The position numbers and the translations under genes were made by a program. From CAMLFJ01 sp035524955 (GTDB lineage: Bacteria; Methylomirabilota; Methylomirabilia; Rokubacteriales; CSP1-6), in assembly GCA_035524955.1 (NCBI GenBank), contig DATLFG010000064.1, positions 100,827 to 164,826 on the forward strand: a stretch of DNA of 64,000 nt, given 5' to 3'. How positions within the stretch are numbered: position 1 is the first letter of the stretch; the number at the start of each line of letters is the position of its first letter. The notes beneath the pieces are model-generated. The model saw only the letters and a list, made by a program, of their open reading frames with translations. It was not told the DNA's origin and made no database searches. Below are positions 9,182 through 16,217 of this stretch, piece after piece.

Positions 9182-9832
9182 ATGAAGATCTTTCTGGATA
9201 GCGCGAACGTGGCGGAGCTGCGGGAGGGCGTCGCGATGGGCCTGGTGGATGGGTGCACCACCAACCCCTCGCTGATCGCCAAGGAGAAGCGCCCGTTCCG
9301 CCCGCTGGTGGAGGAGATCTGCCGGGTGGTCCCGGGCGACGTGAGCCTCGAGGTGGTGGCCACCGACTTCGACGGGATGGTGAAGGAAGGCAAGGAGCTG
9401 GTGCAGGTGGCACCCAACGTGGTGGTCAAGTGCCCGCTCACCAAGGACGGGCTCAAGGCGGTGAAGTACCTGACCGGCGAGGGCATCCGCGTCAACCAGA
9501 CGCTCTGCTTCTCGGCTCCGCAGGCCCTGCTCTCCGCCAAGGCGGGCGCGGTCTACATCAGCCCGTTCCTCGGGCGCCTCGACGACATCGGCCACGTGGG
9601 CATGGACCTGATCCGGGACATCTGCGAGATCTACCGGAACTACGGCTTCAAGACTCAGGTGCTGGCGGCCTCGATCCGCAACCCGCTCCACGTCATCGAC
9701 GCGGCGAAGGCGGGGGCGCACGTGGCCACCATGCCCTTCAACGTGCTCGAGATGCTGATGAAGCACCCGCTCACCGACATCGGCCTCAAGAAGTTCCTGG
9801 ACGACTGGGCCAAGCTCGGCGAGAAGATCTAG
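9182..9832 (+). CDS. Transaldolase / fructose-6-phosphate aldolase family protein
   Basis: A 216-residue small transaldolase (TalC/FSA type) opening MKIFLDSANVAELREG with GCTTNPSLIAKE. The Schiff-base lysine is in VVVKCPLTKDGLKAV (VKCP), and later blocks are QTLCFSAPQALLSAKAGAVYISPFLGRLDD and VLAASIRNPLHVIDAAKAGAHVATMPF. GGGAGG precedes the ATG. It transfers or cleaves a dihydroxyacetone unit in the non-oxidative pentose phosphate pathway. TalC and FSA cannot be separated by eye. Confidence 0.9.
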   Translation: MKIFLDSANVAELREGVAMGLVDGCTTNPSLIAKEKRPFRPLVEEICRVVPGDVSLEVVATDFDGMVKEGKELVQVAPNVVVKCPLTKDGLKAVKYLTGEGIRVNQTLCFSAPQALLSAKAGAVYISPFLGRLDDIGHVGMDLIRDICEIYRNYGFKTQVLAASIRNPLHVIDAAKAGAHVATMPFNVLEMLMKHPLTDIGLKKFLDDWAKLGEKI

Positions 9833-9840
9833 CCCCCGAT

Positions 9841-9879
9841 CTCTCCCTCTCACCGAAGGGGAGAGGGCAGGGCGAGGGG
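9841..9879. repeat. GC-rich palindrome (repeat family A) in a 340-bp gene-free gap
   Basis: CTCTCCCTCTC..GAGAGGGCAGGGCGAGGGG lies eight bases after the aldolase stop and can fold as a terminator-like hairpin. The rest of the gap to 10173 shows no convincing gene. It holds the palindrome at 9960, the tandem repeat at 10125 and probable promoter elements for the sigma-factor operon. Confidence 0.6.
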
Positions 9880-9959
9880 CGGTCTGACGTTCTGCCTGCA
9901 TGTCGCGGTCCTGGCGGATCCGCAACGACCCGGCCAATCCGTGCTGGAAGAGGAGAGCC

Positions 9960-9977
9960 ACGTTCCCGCGGGAACGT
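9960..9977. promoter_or_regulatory. Perfect 18-bp palindrome, possible operator
   Basis: ACGTTCCCGCGGGAACGT is a perfect dyad about 200 bases before the ECF sigma gene. It does not match the repeat families of the window, so a protein-binding site is possible. Its owner is unknown. Confidence 0.4.
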
Positions 9978-10124
9978 CGCAGCGGCGGGCGTGCGACGCG
10001 ACGGGGAGGGCGGGTGGTGGCTGGACGTGGGCTGGGCGATCGACGTAGGTAAGGGCATGGTTCAATCCGGCTAGTCGGGTGTGCGCGCCTGGTTTGTGTC
10101 AGGACTAGATCGGACTGGGGTCCA

Positions 10125-10156
10125 TTCCGCCCGTTCCGCCCGGCTGTGCGTATATC
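10125..10156 (+). promoter_or_regulatory. Tandem 9-bp repeat and -10-like box upstream of the ECF operon
   Basis: TTCCGCCCG occurs twice in immediate tandem (10125-10133 and 10134-10142), followed by TATATC at 10151-10156 and the sigma-factor ATG at 10174. The repeats lie where -35 recognition or regulator binding would be expected. An ECF autoregulatory promoter is plausible, but no known ECF consensus is matched. Confidence 0.4.
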
Positions 10157-10173
10157 TCCTGTGAGGGCATGAG

Positions 10174-10710
10174 ATGGACGCGGAGCGGGGGCTGATGGAA
10201 CGGGTGGCCAGGGGAGACCAGGCCGCGTTCAGCGACCTGGCCCAGCGCTACAGCGGCAAGCTGCTGGCGGTGGCCGGGCGGTTGCTCGGGTCGCGGGCCG
10301 ACGCCGAGGACGCCGTCCAGCGCGCGTTCCTCCAGTGCTACGCAGGCGCGGGCGGCTACAACCCCCGCTGGGCCGTCTCCACGTGGCTCTACCGCATCCT
10401 CACCAACGTGTGCGTGGACGAGCTGCGGCGGCGCGCCACCCGCACGGCCCACAACGAGCGCTCGGCCGCCGGGCCGCTCGTATCGAGCAACCACCGGCCG
10501 CCCGATGCCTATCTCGATCTCCACCGGGCGCTCGAGCGGGTGCCGCGTGAGGCGCGGGTGCTGCTGGCCCTGCGCTACGTGGATGGGCTCTCCTACGGGG
10601 AGCTGGCGCGGATCCGGGGCATCACGATCAATACCGTGAAGAGCCAGCTCGCGCGGGGCAAGGCCCTGCTGCGGGACGAGCTCGGCAAGCGAGGAGCAGG
10701 CCATGAATGA
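10174..10710 (+). CDS. ECF-type RNA polymerase sigma-70 factor
   Basis: A 178-residue extracytoplasmic-function sigma factor. Region 2 spans roughly residues 20-90 (DAEDAVQRAFLQCY.., WLYRILTNVCVDELRRR) and region 4 roughly 120-170 (EARVLLALRYVDGLSYGELA, TINTVKSQLARGKALLRDEL). Regions 1.1 and 3 are absent, as expected for the class. Its last bases overlap the start of the MGMT-Ada gene, which in turn overlaps the oxygenase gene, so it probably directs transcription of its own alkylation-repair operon. No separate anti-sigma gene is present; the N-terminus of the next protein may serve. Confidence 0.92.
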   Translation: MDAERGLMERVARGDQAAFSDLAQRYSGKLLAVAGRLLGSRADAEDAVQRAFLQCYAGAGGYNPRWAVSTWLYRILTNVCVDELRRRATRTAHNERSAAGPLVSSNHRPPDAYLDLHRALERVPREARVLLALRYVDGLSYGELARIRGITINTVKSQLARGKALLRDELGKRGAGHE

Positions 10711-11431
10711 CGGCAAGACGCAGGCGCAGGACCAGCTCGATCGGCTGCTGGCGGACTACTTCCGACCGGAGACGGCTCCCGCCGGCATGGGGCGGAAGTT
10801 CGCGGCGGCGGCCCGGGAGTCCGAGACCGATCTGACGCGGCTCGAGGGGAAGCTTGCCATCGAGGCGACCCCGCGGGGGGTCTCGCTGGTCCGCACCGGC
10901 CGGGTCGGGAAGCCGGCCACCGCGGCGGCGCGGCGACTGACCGAGCAGGCGCGGGAAGAGATTCACGAATACCTGCGGGGCCAGCGCGCCTTCTTCCGGG
11001 TGCCGGTGGATCTCGCCGCGGTACCGGACTTCCAGCGTAAGGTGCTGGAGGCCGCGCGTCTGATCCCGTTCGGCGAGGCGCGGCCGTACGCGTGGATCGC
11101 CGCGCGCATCGGGCATCCGCGCGCGGTGCGCGCGGTGGGGACCGCGCTCGGGCGCAACCCGGTGCCGCTCATCCTGCCCTGCCACCGCGTGTGGCGGAGC
11201 GACGGCGGCCTGGGCGGCTACATCTTCGGCGCGGCGGTCAAGGACCGGCTGGCTGCGCTCGAGCGCACCACGCCGGTGCTGGAGGGCTGCACGAGCACCC
11301 GCATCGTGTGTCGCGTGGGCTGCATCCACGGCCGCCACATGCGCCCGGACAACCGGGTCGTGTTCGCCTCGGTGTCCGACGCCCGCTCCGTGGGCTACCG
11401 GCCGTGCAAGCGCTGCCGCCCCGCGGCGTGA
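10703..11431 (+). CDS. O6-methylguanine-DNA methyltransferase with C-terminal Ada zinc domain
   Basis: A 242-residue fusion. Residues 1-35 (DRLLADYFRPE) resemble an anti-sigma leader. Residues about 40-190 form a methylated-DNA cysteine methyltransferase with acceptor Cys160 in PCHRV, preceded by FGEARPYAWIAARIGHPRAVRAVG. Residues 196-242 are an Ada-type zinc module with all four ligands: Cys203 and Cys207, then Cys235 and Cys238 in GYRPCKRCRP. In E. coli Ada this module lies at the N-terminus and accepts methyl groups from phosphotriesters; here it is C-terminal and the AraC DNA-binding domain is missing. GAGGAG precedes the ATG, which overlaps the sigma-factor stop. It probably repairs O6-alkylguanine and may sense methyl damage for the sigma factor. 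Confidence 0.88.
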   Translation: MNDGKTQAQDQLDRLLADYFRPETAPAGMGRKFAAAARESETDLTRLEGKLAIEATPRGVSLVRTGRVGKPATAAARRLTEQAREEIHEYLRGQRAFFRVPVDLAAVPDFQRKVLEAARLIPFGEARPYAWIAARIGHPRAVRAVGTALGRNPVPLILPCHRVWRSDGGLGGYIFGAAVKDRLAALERTTPVLEGCTSTRIVCRVGCIHGRHMRPDNRVVFASVSDARSVGYRPCKRCRPAA

Positions 11432-12147
11432 TTCGCGCGCAGTCCATCCAGCACCGGCTTCGGCAGATCGACTGGGCTCATGTCGCCCAGGCCCTCGATG
11501 AGCGCGGCTGGGCCACCACGCCCCCGCTGCTCACCGCCGCCGAGTGCGCGGAGCTGATCCGCCTCTACCCGGACGCGCGCCGCTTCCGCAGCCGCGTGGA
11601 CATGGCCCGCTTCCGCTTCGGGGAAGGGGAGTACAAGTACTTCGCGAACCCGCTACCGCCGGTCGTGCGCGAGCTGCGGCGCCACGCCTATCCGCGCCTG
11701 GCGGCGATCGCGAGCGCCTGGGAGGCGACGCTCGGGACCGGTCGGCGCTATCCGCCCGAGCTGGACGAGTTCCTCGCGGTCTGCGCCGAGCATGGGCAGA
11801 TGAAGCCCACGCCGCTGCTGCTGCGGTATGAGGTGGGGGGATACAACTGCCTGCATCAGGACCTCTATGGCGACGTGGCGTTTCCGCTCCAGATGACTTG
11901 CCTGCTGAGCCGGCCGGGGGTTGACTTCGCGGGCGGGGAGTTCTTGCTGGTGGAGCAGCGGCCTCGGGCGCAGTCGACGGGGTCGGCGGTGCCGCTGGAG
12001 CGCGGACAGGTCGTGATCTTCGCCACGCGGCACCGGCCAGTGCGCGGTGCTCGGGGGGCCTACCGCGTCACGCTACGACATGGGGTGAGTCGCGTCGCCT
12101 CGGGGGAGCGCTATACGTTGGGTGTGATCTTTCACGACGCGGCGTAG
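11428..12147 (+). CDS. 2-oxoglutarate/Fe(II) oxygenase, Oxygenase-NA (PF09859)-like
   Basis: A 239-residue dioxygenase. Iron ligands are HQD in NCLHQDLYGDVAFP and a distal His in VTLRHGVSRV, with a nearby Arg for 2-oxoglutarate. PF09859 proteins are predicted to act on damaged nucleic acid bases, in the manner of AlkB. GTG at 11428 overlaps the MGMT-Ada stop (GTGA), so the two are translationally coupled. Together they cover direct reversal by methyl transfer and oxidative demethylation. Substrate is inferred, not shown. Confidence 0.85.
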   Translation: MIRAQSIQHRLRQIDWAHVAQALDERGWATTPPLLTAAECAELIRLYPDARRFRSRVDMARFRFGEGEYKYFANPLPPVVRELRRHAYPRLAAIASAWEATLGTGRRYPPELDEFLAVCAEHGQMKPTPLLLRYEVGGYNCLHQDLYGDVAFPLQMTCLLSRPGVDFAGGEFLLVEQRPRAQSTGSAVPLERGQVVIFATRHRPVRGARGAYRVTLRHGVSRVASGERYTLGVIFHDAA

Positions 12148-12148
12148 G

Positions 12149-12186
12149 CCCCTCACCCCGCCCTCTCCCCAGAGGGGAGAGGGCGG
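12149..12186. terminator. Family A palindrome between convergent genes, likely bidirectional terminator
   Basis: CGCCCTCTCCCC and its complement GGGGAGAGGGCG flank AGA in the 42-base gap between the oxygenase stop and the stop of the oppositely oriented oxidoreductase gene. Position between convergent ends favours a transcription-stopping role. There is no T-run. Confidence 0.55.
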
Positions 12187-12189
12187 CAC

Positions 12190-13107
12190 TCAGACGCTGG
12201 GGCGGACGTCGGCCGCGAACGCCTCGTAGATGCCGATCATGTCGTCGAGGTCGCGGTAGCGGGTCTCCAGCAGCATCGACCCGACGCCGAGGTCGCGGAA
12301 GGCGACGAGATCCGCGATCACCTGATCGCACGAGCCCTGCAAGGGCTTGCGGTCCGATCCGAGCGGCGCGCTGCGCAGAGACAGACCCGCGCGCACACTG
12401 ATCGTGACCTGGTCGAACGGGCGCTTCTGCCGCGCGCATTCTTCCCGCAGCCGCGCGATGTCCGCCTCGAGCGCGGCGGGCGTGATGAAGGCGGCGTGCC
12501 AGCCGTCGCCGAGCTGGACGACGCGGCGGAGGGCCCGCGGCGTGTGCCCGCCGATCAGGATCGGGATGTCGCCGCGGGTGGGCTTGGGGAAGACGCCGAT
12601 CCCGTCGAAGGAGAAGAACTCCCCGTGGTGCGCGCTGCGCGCGTCGCGCCAGCAGGCGCGCATGACCGTGAGCGCCTCGTCGCTCCAGGCGCCGCGCCGA
12701 TCGTAGTCGCCGCCCAGCAGCTCGATCTCCTCGCGCATCCAGCCCACGCCCACCCCGAGCACCAGGCGGCCTTCGGAGAGATGGTCGATGGTGGCGGCCA
12801 TCTTGGCGGCGAGGATCGGGTTCCGGTGGGGCAGCACCAGGATGCTGGTGCCGAGCCGCACGCGCTCGGTGACGCCCGCCACCATGGCCAGCGTGGTGAG
12901 CGGCTCGAGGAAGGGGACCTCGGGCGCGAGCGGGAACTTGCCGGTGGGGCTGTACGGGTACCGCGACCTGATCCGATGCGGGATCACGACGTGATCGCTG
13001 GCCCACAAGGAGTCGTAGCCGAGCGCTTCCATGCGCCGCGCGAAGGTGAGCACGCTGTGGCGCGCGCCGATGGGGCCGAACATGGGCAGATGGCAGCCGA
13101 TCTTCAC
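12190..13107 (-). CDS. LLM-class F420-dependent oxidoreductase
   Basis: A 305-residue luciferase-like TIM barrel. Typical blocks are MKIGCHLPMFGPIGA, YDSLWASDHVVIP near 50, RVRLGTSILVLPHRNP near 100, and GRLVLGVGVGWMREEIELLG near 130, with C-terminal DLGVGSMLLETRYRDLDDMI. The family uses coenzyme F420 for hydride transfer on varied substrates. F420 use is inferred from family resemblance. It lies downstream of the fatty acyl-AMP ligase gene on the same strand, separated by about 150 bases. Confidence 0.87.
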   Translation of the reverse strand: MKIGCHLPMFGPIGARHSVLTFARRMEALGYDSLWASDHVVIPHRIRSRYPYSPTGKFPLAPEVPFLEPLTTLAMVAGVTERVRLGTSILVLPHRNPILAAKMAATIDHLSEGRLVLGVGVGWMREEIELLGGDYDRRGAWSDEALTVMRACWRDARSAHHGEFFSFDGIGVFPKPTRGDIPILIGGHTPRALRRVVQLGDGWHAAFITPAALEADIARLREECARQKRPFDQVTISVRAGLSLRSAPLGSDRKPLQGSCDQVIADLVAFRDLGVGSMLLETRYRDLDDMIGIYEAFAADVRPSV

Positions 13108-13255
13108 GCGCAGGCCGCCCCAAAGGGCCCATCTGCTTCGTCGGCTCGGTCGCCGCAGCGCTCAACGTACAGGGAATACGCCTCGGGCCGCGGCCTCCCT
13201 CGCCGCCTCGCATCTGGACCCTCTGGAGCGCCCGGCGGGGTCTCGGACACGCGGG

Positions 13256-14860
13256 TCAGGCGCGCTGGGCGCCGGAGGAGTAGATGATGCGGTCGCCCAG
13301 CTCGTCGCGCGCGATCATCTCGCCCAGGCGCGAACGCTGGATCTTGCCGGACGACGTCTTGGGGATGGTGCTGGGCAGGACCAGCAGCACCCGGGCGGGG
13401 CGATGGCCCCGGCCCTCGCGGACGCGCTGGACGATCTCGCGGACCAGGTGCGAGTGCGCGTCCGCGTCGGCCGCCTGCTCGCGCACCTCGGCCACCACGT
13501 GCAGCCGCTGGGTGCCGGTGCGGTCGCTCTCCACACCGACCGCCGCCGAGTAGCGCACGCCGGGCACGTGGTCCACGACCTCCTCGATATCGGTGGGGAT
13601 CACGTTCTCGCCGCCCAGGATGATCACGTCCTTGAGGCGCCCGGTGACGAAGAGAAAGCCCTCCGCGTCCACGAAGCCCAGGTCGCCGGTGCGCAGCCAG
13701 CCGTCGGGCGAGAGGATCTTCCGGGTGGCCTCGGGGTTGTTGTAGTAGCCCTGCATCACGCCGGGGCTCGAGACGCAGATCTCGCCCTCGACGCCCAGCT
13801 TGACCGCTTCCTCGCCGTCCAGGATGCGCACCCGCACCCCGCGGCAAGGCTGGCCCACCGAGGGGAACCGGCCGGAGGCGTCCAGGCGGAGCGGCGTCCG
13901 CCGCGGCCAGATCGCGACCGCCAGGGTCGCCTCGGCCAGCCCGTAGCAGGGCGTGATGAGGTTCTGCACGCCGAACTTCTGCTCGAAGGCGGCGATGGTG
14001 CTGAGCCGCACCGGCTCGGCGCCGGAGAGCGCCTGCTTGAGGGAGGACAGATCGAGGCCGGTGGTATCGTGGATGTTCCGCACGCAGTTGCGGTAGCCGA
14101 AGTCCGGCGACACCGTGAAGGTGGCGCCGACCCGGCTCACCAGCTCGAGCCACACGCGCGGGTTCTTGAGATCGGGCGGCAGCAGGTGGAGCGGCGCCCC
14201 GCTCCAGGGCGGGGTGAACGAGCAGCCGATCAATCCCATGTCGTGGTAGAGGGGCAGCCACGAGACGACCACGTCGTCGGGGGTGAGCTGCGCGGCTTCC
14301 GCCATGAACTCGACGGTGCGCACCACGTTGGCGTGGCTCAGCACGACGCCACGCGGCTGGCCGGTGCTGCCCGACGTGTACTGGATGAAGGCCACGTCGT
14401 CGGCGGCCGCGGTCGGGAAGGCCGGGGCGGGATCGTCCACCTCGAGATCGCTCGGCTCTAGCACGTGCCGGATATTGGACGCGGCGGCCTGCGATTCCTC
14501 TACGCCGGTGCGGAACCACCCGATGGTGGCCACCGCCTTGGCCTCCGAGTTCCGGAAGATGTTGGCGGTCGCCTCCACGCCGAGGGTGGGGTACAGCGGG
14601 ACCGGCACCGCGCCGAGGCGGAGCGCGCCGAAGAAGGTGTAGAAGAACTCGGCGCAGGTCGGGTAGATGAGACAGACCTTGTCGCCCCGGTCGATGCCGG
14701 CGCGCCTGAGCCCGGCCGCGTAGCGCGCGCTCTCCCGCCACAGCCGGCCGTACGGCACCGCTTCGTCGAAGAGGTGGAAGTACGGGGTGTCAGGATCCTG
14801 GGCGGCCCTGCCCCCCATCAGCTCGGTCAAGGTGGCCGGGATGGGCGCTCCTGGCTTCAC
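13256..14860 (-). CDS. Fatty acyl-AMP ligase-like enzyme (ANL superfamily)
   Basis: A 534-residue adenylating enzyme. The ATP loop YTSGSTGQPRGVVLSHANV is intact, and SWLPLYHDMGLIGCSF is typical of fatty acyl-AMP ligases, which hand acyl-adenylates to carrier proteins. The hinge GWLRTGDLGFVDAEGFLFVTGRLKD and Lys-containing C-terminus PKTSSGKIQRSRL are present. The GTG at 14860 is selected because TAGAAT (14868-14873, reverse) ends seven bases before it and the domain starts at once. No acyl carrier or polyketide gene is adjacent, so CoA-ligase activity remains possible. Confidence 0.87.
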   Translation of the reverse strand: MKPGAPIPATLTELMGGRAAQDPDTPYFHLFDEAVPYGRLWRESARYAAGLRRAGIDRGDKVCLIYPTCAEFFYTFFGALRLGAVPVPLYPTLGVEATANIFRNSEAKAVATIGWFRTGVEESQAAASNIRHVLEPSDLEVDDPAPAFPTAAADDVAFIQYTSGSTGQPRGVVLSHANVVRTVEFMAEAAQLTPDDVVVSWLPLYHDMGLIGCSFTPPWSGAPLHLLPPDLKNPRVWLELVSRVGATFTVSPDFGYRNCVRNIHDTTGLDLSSLKQALSGAEPVRLSTIAAFEQKFGVQNLITPCYGLAEATLAVAIWPRRTPLRLDASGRFPSVGQPCRGVRVRILDGEEAVKLGVEGEICVSSPGVMQGYYNNPEATRKILSPDGWLRTGDLGFVDAEGFLFVTGRLKDVIILGGENVIPTDIEEVVDHVPGVRYSAAVGVESDRTGTQRLHVVAEVREQAADADAHSHLVREIVQRVREGRGHRPARVLLVLPSTIPKTSSGKIQRSRLGEMIARDELGDRIIYSSGAQRA

Positions 14861-14944
14861 GGGCGTGATTCTAGCGAAAGCGCCAGGGCGCGGGGAAGGA
14901 TTCTCGCCGGGCCAGGGGGGGTGCCCGTACTCTGGCGAGCAGCC

Positions 14945-15202
14945 GTGAAGCGCGTGCTCGGAGTCCTGCCGGTGGTGTGGTTGATCGCGGCGTGCATCTC
15001 CCCGCCGGTCGCGCCGAGTCCGCCGCCACGGCGTCTCGCGCCGACCGCGTGCGAGAAGCGGGCCCTCATGACGGGACAGGTCGCGGATACCGCGAGTCCG
15101 GCGGCCGTGGCCGAGAGCTTGCCGTGGGGTGCCCTCGCGCCCGAGACCTGCCCGGCGGCCGGAGGCCGCCTGATCCTCGGCCCACCCTGGGACCTCCCCT
15201 GA
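14945..15202 (+). CDS. Small predicted lipoprotein
   Basis: An 85-residue open frame whose start VKRVLGVLPVVWLIAAC is a classic type II signal with lipobox LIAAC, followed by a Pro-rich stretch. No domain is recognised. GTG at 14945 gives a compact signal; GTG at 14921 would add eight residues. It lies alone between two oppositely oriented genes and has no clear ribosome site, so expression is uncertain. Confidence 0.5.
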   Translation: MKRVLGVLPVVWLIAACISPPVAPSPPPRRLAPTACEKRALMTGQVADTASPAAVAESLPWGALAPETCPAAGGRLILGPPWDLP

Positions 15203-15225
15203 GGCGTCCGCCGGCGCGCGGCGCG

Positions 15226-15942
15226 CTAGCGGTCGAGGGTGATCAGGTCGAAGGTCTCGGCGTAGGCGTAGCCCCTGGGCTTGCCGAGCTGGGCGCCACG
15301 CTCGCGCACCCGCTGCTCCACGGCCGCGAAGTCCTTGAACTGGCTCGCGTGGCAGGCGAGCGCCTTGATCTTGAGATCGATCGTGTCGGAGATGTCCACG
15401 ACCAGCTCGGGGTTGTCCCACCACATCAGGTAGACCTCGCGCACCTTGTGGGGCTCGAGGCCCTGCGCGAGCAGCTCCGGGAAGGCCATGTGGTCGCGCG
15501 CGAGCGGGTAGACGCAGTCGAGCGCGATGCCCGCCACCGTGCGGTGGTCGCGGTGCGAGGCGCCCAGGTTCTTGGTGCGGTGCGGGTTCTGGATGATGAG
15601 GCGATCGGGCCGATGGCGCCGGATCGCGGCGGTGACCGCCAGGCGCGACTCGCGTGTGTCTTCCACCTCGCAGTCCGGGAATCCCAGGAAGTCCACCGTC
15701 TCCACCCCGAGCACCCGCGCCGCGTTGCGCTGCTCCTCCTCGCGGATCCGGGCCAGGCGCTCGGGTGTCATGCCCCGATCGCCCGAGCCCTTATTGCCGT
15801 TGGTGACGATGCAGTAGGAAACGGACATACCCTCGCGCACGAGCCGGGCGACGGTACCCCCGGCGCCGAACTCGGAGTCATCGGGGTGAGCGGTGACCAC
15901 CAGCACGCGCTGGATCGGGGCTTTCTGGGACGCATCGGGCAT
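15226..15942 (-). CDS. PIG-L / LmbE-family deacetylase
   Basis: A 238-residue zinc-dependent N-deacetylase. The signature is VVTAHPDDSEFGAGGT (zinc ligands His, Asp) near residues 15-30, with ASHRDHRTVAGIALDCVYP near 135 supplying the third ligand region. Relatives deacetylate GlcNAc-type conjugates such as bacillithiol, mycothiol or lipid precursors. AAGGAG lies eight bases before the ATG. It is divergent from the membrane-protein operon at 16005. Substrate cannot be deduced. Confidence 0.9.
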   Translation of the reverse strand: MPDASQKAPIQRVLVVTAHPDDSEFGAGGTVARLVREGMSVSYCIVTNGNKGSGDRGMTPERLARIREEEQRNAARVLGVETVDFLGFPDCEVEDTRESRLAVTAAIRRHRPDRLIIQNPHRTKNLGASHRDHRTVAGIALDCVYPLARDHMAFPELLAQGLEPHKVREVYLMWWDNPELVVDISDTIDLKIKALACHASQFKDFAAVEQRVRERGAQLGKPRGYAYAETFDLITLDR

Positions 15943-16004
15943 GGGGAGTGCTCCTTTCCGGACGTTATCTTATCAGAGGGTAGGGGTCCGCTATAATGCG
16001 GCCG

Positions 16005-16217
16005 GTGACCACGCGGCCCACCGGTGTCGTCCTGCTCACGCTCCTGCTCGCGGGCTTCCTCCTCCTCGGCGCGCTGCCCAACCAGGTGGCGAGCATCCGG
16101 GTGGCCGGCCTGTCGCTGCTCTGGTGGTACGGTGGCCTGCTCGCGCCGGTGATGGCCGTGCTCGTCGCGATCCGCTGGCTCGCCGAGCCCCCGCCCGATC
16201 CGTCCTCCGACGAATGA
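16005..16217 (+). CDS. Small two-helix membrane protein
   Basis: A 70-residue protein with two hydrophobic helices (VVLLTLLLAGFLLLGALP and LLWWYGGLLAPVMAVLVAI) and an acidic tail. The GTG at 16005 is chosen over the ATG at 15996 because that ATG lies inside the -10 box TATAAT (15992-15997), which ends seven bases before the GTG; the mRNA would be nearly leaderless. It overlaps the next gene by ATGA. No family is recognised. Confidence 0.65.
   Translation: MTTRPTGVVLLTLLLAGFLLLGALPNQVASIRVAGLSLLWWYGGLLAPVMAVLVAIRWLAEPPPDPSSDE

Noticed and set aside
9833..10173. Possible small genes in the gap
   Set aside because: Short frames here are Arg/Pro-rich, cross palindromes and lack ribosome sites; the gap looks regulatory.
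15996..16004. ATG start for the small membrane protein
   Set aside because: The ATG is part of the TATAAT box, so it would not be in the mRNA; the GTG at 16005 is favoured.
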